Position numbers and translations under genes: made by a program. Source: Candidatus Poseidonia alphae (lineage in GTDB: Archaea; Thermoplasmatota; Poseidoniia; Poseidoniales; Poseidoniaceae). From it: DNA of 63,539 nucleotides. The stretch spans positions 1 to 63,539 of the forward strand of contig DAVD01000049.1 of assembly GCA_002505405.1 (NCBI GenBank), read 5' to 3'. The notes beneath the pieces are model-generated. The model searched no databases and had not been told where the DNA came from. It saw nothing but the letters and a program-made list of their open reading frames with translations. Positions within the stretch are counted from its first letter, which is position 1; each line of letters starts with the position of its first letter. Positions 16,185 to 25,660 of this stretch are shown piece by piece.

Positions 16185-19043
16185 ATGAAGAGCGAAGCCT
16201 CCGGCTTGGAAATCGCTCTTGAACAACTCTCACAGGCCAATCAACGTGTAAAACAATGGGCCAATCTACGCCTTGATGGCCTCTATTCCAATGTTTTGAA
16301 ATCCCCTGGAACCATACTGGTATTGCTTCTCGTCATCACCGGTATTTTTGCCCAACAAGGGATGTCATTTCAACAGCAAATTGACGATGACGTGGAGATC
16401 TTCCTCCCCGATGGAGCCCCTTCGACCGAGCTTCTCCTTGAAGTTCGTACTGAATGGTCCACTGACCTTGCCATCATCTACATACAAACGCCCAATGCGT
16501 TCAACACCGCCGATTCTACGAACATCACTGAGGAAAACTTCCTGAAAGAAATCAGTTGGATTGAAGGGGATTCCACCAACATTAACAGCGACTCTCGGGG
16601 AAGAGGAATCGATTATGACAAGTTTGACCACGGCAGGAAAGACGGTGTGCTTTGGATTATTTCTCCTGCCCAAGTCATCAAGGAAATCAATTCATCCGAT
16701 GGCCGTTTCAATACCGCCCTCTGCGCCAACATTGTCAACGAACGTGTACCGCTATCGATTGATTGCAGTCAAGATCAAACTGGGGGAGAATACAGCATTC
16801 CTGACCAAGACCGGATTGACCAAATCATAGAAGAATCCGAAGGTGGATTTGACTCGTTGTTCAAGGATACGAACGACATGGATCCAACGGTGGACAGCGA
16901 TGGCGATGGAAACTACACCAATGACATGGATGGAGATGGTATTTGGGACACAACGGCCATTGTTGTCGGCATGCACCATGACCCAAGCGTAACCAATGAA
17001 TTCAGTGATTTTTCAGAACTTTTAAAACACTTCCAGGAGGTCATTGATAACCGGCCAACCGACTATCAAAATACCGAAATGACCGTGACGGGATTAACGA
17101 AAGTCCTCGAAGACATATCGGATGCAATCTATGAGGACCTGTTGATGATTCTACCGTTTTCAGTATTGTTCACGATCCTCATCATCACCTTCCTGCATCG
17201 GTCTGCAAAAGTCGTCGTCATCACTGGAACTCCGATTATGATGGCTCTTGCAATTACCTTTGGTACGTCGGTCATTCTTGACATCACGCTCACACCAATG
17301 ATTGTAGCCACCTTCCCGATTCTTATCGGGCTTGGAGTAGATTATTCCCTTCACATGGTGAATCGTATCGAGGAGGTGCGGCGAAAGGAAATAGACAAGG
17401 CTCACGATGAAAACGAACGAAGGCGAAAGCGAGGGGCGCATGAATTGGAAGTGCCCGACCTCTGGGACCTTGATTTTTACAAATCCTGTGTGATGGAAAT
17501 GACCCGTTCAACCGGTGTTGCTGTATTCCTATCCGCGCTTACTACCATCGTTGGTTTTTCAGTACTCATCGCTCCTGCAATCGTCCCCATATCTCCAATT
17601 CGATCCGTTGGAATCACACTTGTTATCGGAATTTTCTCAACCCTTATCCTCAGTATTATCCTCGTACCAACCCTGTCTTGGTTGCTGAAATTCAACAAAA
17701 GAAGCAATCCATCTGTTTGGAGAAACATCGGCAAATTGCCGGTCCGAGGATTCCTCATATTGCTGGTAATCACCGCTGCAGTCACCTCCTACGGAATTGC
17801 AAATCTAGACGAAATGAACAAACCCATCACTGGTTCATCGGAAGCTCCCGACGGAATCGATTCCCTCAACTCCCTCGCAGAGTATTCCCGTCAATTCAGC
17901 AGTGGACAAACATCACTGTTCATCTACGATGCTGCTGAACGGCCCAACCTCAACGGAACAGAAAACATCAGAGACCTCCCTGTTCTTGATTCAATGGATT
18001 CCATAGAAGGTGCCATCGACCAAGTCGATGAAACATCAACGACAAGCATCATCACGTTCCTCAAAACAATACCTGCAACAATAACCCTCGCCGACGGAGT
18101 GAGTGTAGGCGATGGCTCTCTCTGGGATTTACTTCATGACCCGTGTTGGGACAGTCAAGAAATTTTAGACCTTAACTGCCCTGGATGGACCTTGATCCCT
18201 GTTTCGGAACGTGAAGCCCTAAGAAAAGACATGGTCAACGTGGCTTTTGACACGTTGTCAGAAGAGGTTCGTTCAATGCTTCTCAATGAAGACGGGGACA
18301 AAGCCATCGTCTATGTGACTCAGCCTTACATGAATCTCAACGTAGCGGGAGAACTAAGGGATGAGATCGATGAAATTCTAGGCGATGGGCCTATATTACT
18401 CAATACAAGAACTTCCTTACTTACCGGTGGACTCCCTGTATCTCTAGATATCAACGATGGAATTCATGACACACAGAGCAAAACAACGATCATCACGCTG
18501 CTCGTCCTTACGATTCTTCTTGCGATTGTATTCCGCTCCCCAAGACTAGGGATTTACACGATGATTCCGGTGGCCGTGGTCATCTTATGGCAACCACTTC
18601 TCATGCAAAGCGGGGACGTCAATGTTAATATTTTCACGGCGATGATCGGGACGATTGTCTTTGGAATTGGAGTCGACGATGCCATTCACGTCATGCACAG
18701 AATACAGGAAGAGGGGGAATCGCCTCATGGCATTGCATCTGCGATTGAAGAAACAGGGCAAACCATTTTTGAAACGACCATCACCACTGTTTCAGGCATT
18801 GGAGCGGGATTCTTGGCGGCATTCCCTGGTCTTGAGAATTTCTTCATGCTGATGTGTCTCCTCATCATCTTTGCATTCCTCACCAGTTCTTTCCTACTGC
18901 CGGCGATCATTACAGCAGAACATGTTGCGAGAGCAAAGATGAACGGCCATCCCTCTTGGATTGACTTTGGAGATGGAATCGCAGTTTCGCAACCTGAGGT
19001 CATGAAATCACTTGACGCCATAGTCATTGAAGAGCCAATTTGA
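16185..19043 (+). CDS. RND/MMPL-superfamily exporter
   Basis: 952 aa. Typical duplicated RND layout: TM1 near 40-56, a large extracellular loop (about 60-315), a five-helix bundle (about 325-530), a second TM/loop/five-helix repeat to the end. Signature segments include FPILIGLGVDYSLHMVNRIEE in the first half and FGIGVDDAIHVMHRIQE in the second. It matches MMPL/HAE-3 type exporters of lipids or hydrophobic compounds driven by ion gradients. The first loop holds a Ca-binding-like Asp repeat (VDSDGDGN... DMDGDGIWD, about 240-260). ATG 16185 is chosen for its GGGAG; an upstream ATG at 16152 is possible. Substrate unknown. Confidence 0.85.
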   Translation: MKSEASGLEIALEQLSQANQRVKQWANLRLDGLYSNVLKSPGTILVLLLVITGIFAQQGMSFQQQIDDDVEIFLPDGAPSTELLLEVRTEWSTDLAIIYIQTPNAFNTADSTNITEENFLKEISWIEGDSTNINSDSRGRGIDYDKFDHGRKDGVLWIISPAQVIKEINSSDGRFNTALCANIVNERVPLSIDCSQDQTGGEYSIPDQDRIDQIIEESEGGFDSLFKDTNDMDPTVDSDGDGNYTNDMDGDGIWDTTAIVVGMHHDPSVTNEFSDFSELLKHFQEVIDNRPTDYQNTEMTVTGLTKVLEDISDAIYEDLLMILPFSVLFTILIITFLHRSAKVVVITGTPIMMALAITFGTSVILDITLTPMIVATFPILIGLGVDYSLHMVNRIEEVRRKEIDKAHDENERRRKRGAHELEVPDLWDLDFYKSCVMEMTRSTGVAVFLSALTTIVGFSVLIAPAIVPISPIRSVGITLVIGIFSTLILSIILVPTLSWLLKFNKRSNPSVWRNIGKLPVRGFLILLVITAAVTSYGIANLDEMNKPITGSSEAPDGIDSLNSLAEYSRQFSSGQTSLFIYDAAERPNLNGTENIRDLPVLDSMDSIEGAIDQVDETSTTSIITFLKTIPATITLADGVSVGDGSLWDLLHDPCWDSQEILDLNCPGWTLIPVSEREALRKDMVNVAFDTLSEEVRSMLLNEDGDKAIVYVTQPYMNLNVAGELRDEIDEILGDGPILLNTRTSLLTGGLPVSLDINDGIHDTQSKTTIITLLVLTILLAIVFRSPRLGIYTMIPVAVVILWQPLLMQSGDVNVNIFTAMIGTIVFGIGVDDAIHVMHRIQEEGESPHGIASAIEETGQTIFETTITTVSGIGAGFLAAFPGLENFFMLMCLLIIFAFLTSSFLLPAIITAEHVARAKMNGHPSWIDFGDGIAVSQPEVMKSLDAIVIEEPI

Positions 19044-19067
19044 TAATTCGGTTGTATTTGTTGAAGT

Positions 19068-19370
19068 GGAGGGAGTAGGGAGTAAGCCCCTTTCTGTTCC
19101 CTTTCGGTGATCGCATTCAACTGTGCGTCCTACCTGTTCCTCGTCGTGCCGAGTTAACGGAACGGTTTGGACTTGCTCCAGCGGGGTTGCTCGTCTCATC
19201 GACAACAAGGCAATCTCGGTCTTTCAACGTCATCGTACACACCTTGCATCGTTCGTTTCTGCAGCATTAACCCAACCATTTCTGTTTGCTTCCTTCTGTC
19301 AGCCGCTTGCACTACGGAGAGGGGACTTTCCTCAGAGTCGAACTCTGTCAGCGATCCTCCTACTCCCTCC
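19068..19370 (-). ncRNA. rnpB: RNase P RNA (archaeal)
   Basis: About 303 nt on the minus strand. CR-I GAGGAAAGTCC lies at 19333-19323 and the CR-V-type segment ACAGAAAGGGGCTTAC at about 19097-19082. The ends form a perfect 12-bp P1 helix: GGAGGGAGTAGG (19370-19359) with CCTACTCCCTCC (19079-19068). A further match, AGCAAGTCCAAAC, lies at 19177-19165. RNase P RNA trims the 5' ends of pre-tRNAs with its protein subunits. It sits in the otherwise empty spacer between the convergent exporter gene and the 1664-aa surface protein gene, 52 nt after the latter's stop and on its strand, so it may come from read-through or its own weak promoter. Confidence 0.92.
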
Positions 19371-19422
19371 ATGCGGAACTGTTAGCCTCTCGCATTTCAA
19401 TGCGCCGTTGAAAGGAAAACAT

Positions 19423-22400
19423 TCACTGATAGGGATTTTCACCAGGTGAAGAAACCTCAGCAGAGGCTCCATATGGACCCTGTTGATTGGTTGGTTCTAC
19501 CTTCTGGCGGGGAGGAGTTGGTCGGGAAGGTGCTGTAGTTAATTCCGGAACCGATTCTCGGCGCAGCCCATAGACAAGGAGACCAATGAGGCTCAATGAC
19601 AGCAATCCGACGACGACCAGCAACGATGAATTCACACTCGCTATACTCCCTAACACACCCTCAGTACGAGGCTCGTCCACACGAACCGTACTGGATTGAA
19701 CCGAAGGGCCGTTAACGATGTTAATTTCGAGCCACATCGTACCGTCACGAGTTGGTTTCCATGAGTAATCGTAGAGTACGGTTTCACCGCTTTGAATCGT
19801 GAGCGTTTGGGCATCAAGTTGGGTTCTGGCCCCGGTTGATTCAACAAGATTTACGATGACTTGGGCCTCACCATCTGCGAGACCGAAGTTGGAGATCATG
19901 GTTGCAATTTCAACATAATCGCCTTGGTGAATATCAGATTTAGGATCCATCTCCACCTTTGAGAAGGCATACTCCGGAACCCGTTGTTCTAGCGACCAAA
20001 CTCGAAGAGGCGAGTCTATGTCATTGAAGACCTCATTCACAGGATGGCCGGCCGCATCCATTCCGGTAACCCAAATTCGCAGTTCAACAGAGCTTGTGCG
20101 GAACACAGGAAGCATCAATTCATCCAAATCCAACGCAGCCCGAACAGGTATGGATGTACCTGAGAGTCTTTCACCCAATATCTCAAGGGCAATACTTCCG
20201 TTATCATAAACATATGAATTAATGCCGAGTCCCGCCTCATTTAAGGACCAATGGAGGCGAAGTGTGGATTCATCCAATTGTGAATTTTCATTCAAACGCA
20301 GTTCAAATTGCAAGCCTTTCCAATCCTCTTCCTTGAGCTCGGAATTGGCTGATGGACGGTCAATTGCAGTCACACTCGGGGCTTGATTGTCAACAATAAA
20401 CCAAATGAAAGCTGAGTTGTCTCCCCTGTAAATCGCCCCATTAGGGGCGTCGAACAATCCTCCAGTCAAACCGTAGGTATTCTCCTGTAGCGGAGCCATA
20501 ACGGTTCCGAAGAATGAACCGTTAACTGTTTCAAGAACCACTGAATTTTCGCCTAAATTCATTTCCACATCAAGGTCCTGCTGCAACGAATCTCCTGTTC
20601 TGAACCACATCAGTGACCCTGAAAGTTCAAACGTGGTTCTGGGTTTGACCCAGTAGCCAAGTGAATCGCTTGCTTCATCGCCAAGTTGGATTGACAATGA
20701 GTTCTCATCAAACACAACTTCGCTTGAGAACTTCCACCCTAATTTTTCAAGAGTGAAGCGGTTTGATTGTCCTGATTGGTCCAACATGATGATGTTTGGA
20801 ATACGGAGCAGTGAGGTATCTGCATCGTAGCCCCATTCAATTGTGAAATTGGCTTCAAATGCACCGTTTCTTGAGAATAAGTCTCCTGCTTCAGTCGGTA
20901 CCAGTTGACATGATTCCACATTGACGTAATTATGAGAGGAGGAGCAGATACCCGTTGATTGGTTCCAAGATATGGTCGCAGGAGTCGGTGTATTTGAGGC
21001 CAGAGAAAGATGAATTTCAGCGAGGTCAAAGATTCCATTCTTTTCCCAAATAGGGACGCTGATGGTATTGGCTTCCCCCGGATGCATCCATGGATTTACG
21101 CCTTGCTCCCATCCAACGGTTGCTGCTCCAAGAGAAGGTGCTCCGTTATCGTTGATTTGAACGTGGAAGAGAGGAGTTGAATACGATCCTGAATCCATCA
21201 TGAGGTGCCCTGCACTGTCTGCGACTTCCAACCAACCCACGAAATAATCTCCGAGTGTTGCATCCGATGTGTCCAAGAGCAACGTATACTCATCCATCAG
21301 CAAGGTGAGGTTTTCTGGTTGCATGAGGTCGAGAGAATGGATTTCTTCGAGGTCCATTGTGCCGTCCTGATTGGCATCGTCCATCCATGAGAGCCAAACG
21401 TGAGCCTTCGCATGGGTTGGAAGGTGAGGACGGTCACTGATGGTGAACGCCAATGAAGTAACGGGGCTAGAATCACGATTGTCGAAGGTCTCAACATCGG
21501 AGGAAATGAGAGTCGGTGCAATGTTATCAAACAGGAAAGTGAATGATGTTTCAACCTCATGAACAACACTTTGCCCTCTGAGAGGAATCACTTCAACGCC
21601 GAGGTCAATTGAGGTTCTTCCTGTTGGAATGCTGTAGGGGAACAGCGCGACGCCGTCGGAGTATGAAGAGGTCGTAGCGTATTCCGTTCCATCGACCATG
21701 AACCGAACCAACGCCTGTCCTGTACGCGGTGACCCTTCATCAGCGCCTTCAAATCCGAGAACCACTTCAATGTTGATGAAATCCCCAGCACGCAGGTAAT
21801 GGTGGGTTGGAGTAGAGCGAATTCCATTGCTGGAGAGAACCGACCACGATTCAAGTGAAATGTCATTCTCAACACCCTGGTCGTTTCCTAAACCAAAGCT
21901 TGCTGAAACTGGTAGCATTGGACCCGTGGGTGCAAGGAAATTGACGGCCATCACGGCAGAGGGTTCGTCATCCCAAGAATCGGGGAATTTGAACCGATGT
22001 TGAATTTCTAAAAAGCTGCCCGCTGAGGTCGCACCAATTGAGCCGGACTCGCCGTCATCAAACCAGATGAGTGGGATGCCGCTTGTCGTGCACGATGAGA
22101 TACTGACTGGAGTGATTGGAAGGGCGTTGACGGGGCAACGAATGTTCGTCTGCTGGCTTGGACCGAACAAATTCAATTCAACATCCCAAGAAGATTGCTC
22201 TGCATGTGTGAGAGCGTCCGACACACCAATCCCCGCGAAATCGAACGTAGCAGCTGTTTCAATCCAATCGTTGCTCGGAACAAGCGTGTTTGATACGTTT
22301 TCTACAACAAAGGAGACGGGCTCAACTGAGGCTTGTGTTTGCAGATCAGTGACAGTAAGGGAAATTGCTCCTGTACCATCCATCCTGACGGGCAGAGCGA

Positions 22401-24417
22401 TTTCTTTCTGCCCTTGGACAGCAACAACCGAAGATAGAGCATCGTTCAATCCGATGACAAGTGGATGGACGGCATTGAAAGAGAGGGTCATTTCCGAGTT
22501 GTACGGGCCAAAGACTCCACCAAGGAGGACGTCTCCCGAAGACAATGAAGAACCAATACGAATCTGTAGGTTTGCCATTTCTAGCGAGGGGAGGCCAACG
22601 GTGTTTGATGCGGTTCCAAGAGCGGTATTTAGCGAGTTCAGTTCGGTTTGAGTAAGAGATACAACCTCCAAATCTTGAAGGTTGGACAAGCCACGATTAA
22701 GGATATCTTGGCCGTTGACTGACATGGCCATAAACGGGCTTAGAAGTTCCAATTCAGGTGATGCAAGTGCAAACTCAAAAGCATCCACTCCATCAGTAGG
22801 TAGCGCGACATCAAAGTTAGCAGAGCCTGATGGTGATGTTGCGATGGTCTGCCACATCCTACCGTTCAACAATTCATCTTGTATCCCTAGCGAACCTAAA
22901 CCGTTTCGTTCCATTGACCATTCAGGAGTGCCATCAAGGCCGACATCAAAGCGAAGGCCACGAACAACTGAAGTCCGTACGAGTTCCACCTCAAATGCGT
23001 CCCATGTATAGGTCCCACCGGTGCTCTTCATACGGAATTGAGCCATGAATGCTGGAGCATCAAGGTCAAGGTTTCCTTCTGAGTCCAAAGTCAGCCAAGT
23101 AGAACCTCCATCAATTGAAACCTCCATCACTCCAGGCCCGTTGACGATGTTTGAAGATTCAATGGATGAGAAACCACTTCGGACATGAAACGTTTCAGAC
23201 GTAACTGTACCGCTGCTGCTAATGGCTCCACTGGTCTGCCATGAACCCGATTGTATGTCCCACCCGTCTCCTGTGGGATCCTTATCGAATGTTTTCATGA
23301 GATGGCCATCGAAGGAAATGCTACGGATCTCGCTCTCGTCACTTCCGGAACCTTGCACCATGTGCAGTTTCATGCGGACAGAGGGGTATTCCATCCAATC
23401 GATCATCCCAAAATCCACTTGAGTTGAAGTCATGTGCTCAAAGCCCGGGACAGGAAGCATCGATTGTGCATCCAAGAGTTGCCACTCAAAAACAGCCGAT
23501 GAGGCAATGCTCGCATCCATGTGCATGTAACCGTAGGTTTTCTCTTCACCTCGTCCTAAATCCCCGGGTCCAAAAGCAGGAGATGTCCAGTTACCTTCAC
23601 CGGTTCCCGAACCACTCGTGGGCGTGATGACGATGTCATCAACCCAAGCCGTGTCTGAACCCGAACTAACGCTCCCGTCTTTCAAATACTTCCAAGTCAA
23701 TGTTTGAGCAGTAGCGGGAATCGTGAAGGTTTGCTGTGCGTTGTTCACCGTTCCAGACCAGCGTTGCGCATAGCCGCTGAATCGTGAACAACCGGTATTG
23801 TCAATGCAAAAGAGCAAGTAATCATAATTGGATTCGGATGAAACGCTGTATTGGAAGGTTCCAGATGAAGCTGGGAGTTGAGAAACATCAAGCGTCATAC
23901 GAGATTCTTGATTGTTGGAGATGGTGCCCGCTTTGGCCAATTGTTGCCCGCCGAGACGGGTATCTGCAACAATAGCCCAGTTTGAAGTTCCAGCCAAACT
24001 CCACTCGGGTTCAAAAGTTCCAGATTCGAAATCGTATTCCCAATCTTGAGGGAGGATCATGAGCGAAGACGCGTTGACGTCCATGCCATCGTATACCGAG
24101 CCTTGGTCAAAATCGCCAACTTCGTTCCATGAAGTAGCGACTGAATCGCTAAGGTCTGATGCTTCAATTTCAAGACCCAGGGATTCTACTGCATGGCCAT
24201 CTGGGACGCTAATCGTGACTCTTTGGTTGGCTCCATCAGGCCATGAACCAACGGTCAAAGTGGTTGCTTGACCGAGAGTTGACGCCTCAAAGTCTGCCGA
24301 GGGACCGTCGTTTGACAACGATTGGACCGGTTCAGGGTGAAGTACTGGAACCAATGACAACAGAAAAAGTATGACCAGCCCGGCTGCAATGATTCCACTG
24401 CGGTGCGCTCCCCTCAT
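19423..24417 (-). CDS. Giant secreted surface protein with C-terminal membrane anchor
   Basis: 1664 aa. Signal peptide/anchor at about 8-26 (IIAAGLVILFLLSLVPVL), then some 1550 residues of beta-rich, Thr/Ser/Asp-rich sequence suggesting tandem Ig-like or jelly-roll domains. A CARDB-like segment lies near the end (about 1480-1580), then a membrane helix (about 1598-1620) and a Pro-rich cytoplasmic tail. Repeated themes such as W-x-D-D and FDVALP suggest adhesive or structural domains, but no catalytic motif was recognised. It is probably a cell-surface stalk or adhesin. A CTTTAGA element about 27 nt upstream of ATG 24417 may be its TATA box. Function inferred from architecture only. Confidence 0.75.
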   Translation of the reverse strand: MRGAHRSGIIAAGLVILFLLSLVPVLHPEPVQSLSNDGPSADFEASTLGQATTLTVGSWPDGANQRVTISVPDGHAVESLGLEIEASDLSDSVATSWNEVGDFDQGSVYDGMDVNASSLMILPQDWEYDFESGTFEPEWSLAGTSNWAIVADTRLGGQQLAKAGTISNNQESRMTLDVSQLPASSGTFQYSVSSESNYDYLLFCIDNTGCSRFSGYAQRWSGTVNNAQQTFTIPATAQTLTWKYLKDGSVSSGSDTAWVDDIVITPTSGSGTGEGNWTSPAFGPGDLGRGEEKTYGYMHMDASIASSAVFEWQLLDAQSMLPVPGFEHMTSTQVDFGMIDWMEYPSVRMKLHMVQGSGSDESEIRSISFDGHLMKTFDKDPTGDGWDIQSGSWQTSGAISSSGTVTSETFHVRSGFSSIESSNIVNGPGVMEVSIDGGSTWLTLDSEGNLDLDAPAFMAQFRMKSTGGTYTWDAFEVELVRTSVVRGLRFDVGLDGTPEWSMERNGLGSLGIQDELLNGRMWQTIATSPSGSANFDVALPTDGVDAFEFALASPELELLSPFMAMSVNGQDILNRGLSNLQDLEVVSLTQTELNSLNTALGTASNTVGLPSLEMANLQIRIGSSLSSGDVLLGGVFGPYNSEMTLSFNAVHPLVIGLNDALSSVVAVQGQKEIALPVRMDGTGAISLTVTDLQTQASVEPVSFVVENVSNTLVPSNDWIETAATFDFAGIGVSDALTHAEQSSWDVELNLFGPSQQTNIRCPVNALPITPVSISSCTTSGIPLIWFDDGESGSIGATSAGSFLEIQHRFKFPDSWDDEPSAVMAVNFLAPTGPMLPVSASFGLGNDQGVENDISLESWSVLSSNGIRSTPTHHYLRAGDFINIEVVLGFEGADEGSPRTGQALVRFMVDGTEYATTSSYSDGVALFPYSIPTGRTSIDLGVEVIPLRGQSVVHEVETSFTFLFDNIAPTLISSDVETFDNRDSSPVTSLAFTISDRPHLPTHAKAHVWLSWMDDANQDGTMDLEEIHSLDLMQPENLTLLMDEYTLLLDTSDATLGDYFVGWLEVADSAGHLMMDSGSYSTPLFHVQINDNGAPSLGAATVGWEQGVNPWMHPGEANTISVPIWEKNGIFDLAEIHLSLASNTPTPATISWNQSTGICSSSHNYVNVESCQLVPTEAGDLFSRNGAFEANFTIEWGYDADTSLLRIPNIIMLDQSGQSNRFTLEKLGWKFSSEVVFDENSLSIQLGDEASDSLGYWVKPRTTFELSGSLMWFRTGDSLQQDLDVEMNLGENSVVLETVNGSFFGTVMAPLQENTYGLTGGLFDAPNGAIYRGDNSAFIWFIVDNQAPSVTAIDRPSANSELKEEDWKGLQFELRLNENSQLDESTLRLHWSLNEAGLGINSYVYDNGSIALEILGERLSGTSIPVRAALDLDELMLPVFRTSSVELRIWVTGMDAAGHPVNEVFNDIDSPLRVWSLEQRVPEYAFSKVEMDPKSDIHQGDYVEIATMISNFGLADGEAQVIVNLVESTGARTQLDAQTLTIQSGETVLYDYSWKPTRDGTMWLEINIVNGPSVQSSTVRVDEPRTEGVLGSIASVNSSLLVVVGLLSLSLIGLLVYGLRRESVPELTTAPSRPTPPRQKVEPTNQQGPYGASAEVSSPGENPYQ

Positions 24418-24483
24418 AGGTCAAGTCATGAAATCAAAGGTCTAAAGCCTTCGGACTGAGATACTTGAGGATTCTTGTTGAAG

Positions 24484-24493
24484 AAATACAATA
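24484..24493 (+). promoter_or_regulatory. TATA-like box for rpiA
   Basis: AAATACAATA is centred about 28 nt before the ATG at 24517, and no Shine-Dalgarno precedes that ATG, consistent with a leaderless message. Confidence 0.4.
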
Positions 24494-24516
24494 GGGCGGG
24501 TGCATAAGCACACGTT

Positions 24517-25212
24517 ATGGACGTTGAAGCGCTCAAAGCTGAAGCAGGTATCGCCGCATGCAGGTATGTCACAAGTGGAATGAAAGTGGGCCTTGGCACG
24601 GGCTCAACTGTGAAGTACACCATCTTGGAACTCGGCAGAAGAGTTCGAGATGAGGGATTAGAAATCGTTGGCGTCCCAACATCTCTTGCAACCGAACAGC
24701 TCGCAAAGGAGCAAGGAATTAAGCTCTGTGAACTTGATGAATTGGACGGACTGGATGTAGTCATCGATGGAACAGACGAGTTTGACCCAGAATTTCAACT
24801 CATCAAAGGTGGGGGAGCAGCTTTACTCCGGGAAAAAGTCGTAGCCCAATCCTCTGCAAAGATGGTCGTTGTAGCCGATGACCGCAAAAGGGTCGACTGC
24901 TTGGGAGCCTTCCCACTTCCGATTGAAGTCACCCCGTTTTCCTACGGCACCACGCTCCAAGCCATCCAAGAGACACTCGGGTGTGAAGCGAGCATCAGAC
25001 AGGGAGAAAACGGACACCTTGTCACCGATAACGGGAATTTCATCATCGATGCTCAAACCGGTGCAACCATCAGTCATCCTGCCCAAACCGAGGGAGAACT
25101 GCTCCACATTGCCGGGGTCGTACAGGTAGGATTGTTCACCAACATGTGTGATGTCGTGATCTTAGCCGGTGTTGATGGCGTTTCGGTTTTAGAGAAGGAA
25201 CACACATCATGA
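24517..25212 (+). CDS. rpiA: Ribose-5-phosphate isomerase A
   Basis: 231 aa, typical RpiA length. Signature segments: GLGTGSTVKY (phosphate binding), DGTDEFDPEFQLIKGGGAALLREK (catalytic Asp/Glu/Lys region) and FGTTLQ-like SYGTTLQAI. It interconverts ribose-5-phosphate and ribulose-5-phosphate, supplying PRPP for nucleotide synthesis. It stands alone between a divergent surface-protein gene and the tRNA-Lys gene. An AAATACAATA box fits a leaderless start. Confidence 0.95.
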   Translation: MDVEALKAEAGIAACRYVTSGMKVGLGTGSTVKYTILELGRRVRDEGLEIVGVPTSLATEQLAKEQGIKLCELDELDGLDVVIDGTDEFDPEFQLIKGGGAALLREKVVAQSSAKMVVVADDRKRVDCLGAFPLPIEVTPFSYGTTLQAIQETLGCEASIRQGENGHLVTDNGNFIIDAQTGATISHPAQTEGELLHIAGVVQVGLFTNMCDVVILAGVDGVSVLEKEHTS

Positions 25213-25240
25213 ACCGTTGCTTTAGCACGGGCATGAACCG

Positions 25241-25248
25241 TTAAATAG
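25241..25248 (+). promoter_or_regulatory. TATA box for tRNA-Lys
   Basis: TTAAATAG lies 21-28 nt before the tRNA 5' end at 25269, the expected archaeal TATA spacing, in an otherwise G-rich stretch. Confidence 0.5.
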
Positions 25249-25268
25249 GCGGGGCGGAAGGCCGGAGT

Positions 25269-25345
25269 GGGCCTGTAGCTTAGTCAGGTAGAGCGATGGA
25301 CTCTTAATCCATCGGCCGCGGGTTCGAACCCCGTCAGGCCCGCCA
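25269..25345 (+). tRNA. tRNA-Lys (anticodon CTT)
   Basis: Cloverleaf read by eye: acceptor GGGCCTG (25269-25275) pairs with CAGGCCC (25335-25341). The anticodon stem ATGGA/TCCAT encloses loop CTCTTAA with anticodon CTT, and the T-arm is GCGGG-TTCGAAC-CCCGT. Discriminator G and an encoded CCA (25343-25345) follow. No intron. It decodes AAG lysine codons and is a substrate of the class I LysRS at 13.2 kb. Confidence 0.95.
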
Positions 25346-25354
25346 TTCAAACCG

Positions 25355-25651
25355 TCACTCCAAGAGATAACCAACAATGGCTGAGCGGTGAACTGGGCCG
25401 AAGTTGTGGGAATCTTCCGAACCAAGGGGGTCCGGTTGGTCTCCAACCAAAAAAAAGCGCCCATCGGGCTCCACTGAATGAACCCGTTTGACCACGAGCA
25501 CGTCAAGTTTCAATGGATGCTTTGCTAGAACGACAACTCCGGCATCCACATGGTGTTGATCTAAGAGATGGGCAAAGGTGAGTGTATCTCCGTCACTGAA
25601 CGTGGGCCACATGCTGTCGCCTTTGATACGAACCTGAAACGGTTCGGACAT
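25355..25651 (-). CDS. S26-type protease for nickel superoxide dismutase maturation (SodX-like)
   Basis: 98 aa, soluble S26/LexA-like signal peptidase fold. The catalytic serine is in KGDSMWPT (S13) and the probable lysine base in LVVKRVHSV (K55). A C-terminal GDQPDPLGSEDSHNFGPV segment is typical of the short Ni-SOD maturation proteases. It is encoded 9 nt after sodN, so it very likely removes the SodN propeptide to expose His1. It lacks the membrane helix of true signal peptidases, consistent with cytoplasmic processing. Confidence 0.88.
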   Translation of the reverse strand: MSEPFQVRIKGDSMWPTFSDGDTLTFAHLLDQHHVDAGVVVLAKHPLKLDVLVVKRVHSVEPDGRFFLVGDQPDPLGSEDSHNFGPVHRSAIVGYLLE

Positions 25652-25660
25652 AAATGGGCC

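Noticed and set aside
19123..19449. Open frames in the 19.0-19.4 kb spacer
   Set aside because: They lie over the RNase P RNA, whose conserved segments and P1 helix explain the sequence.
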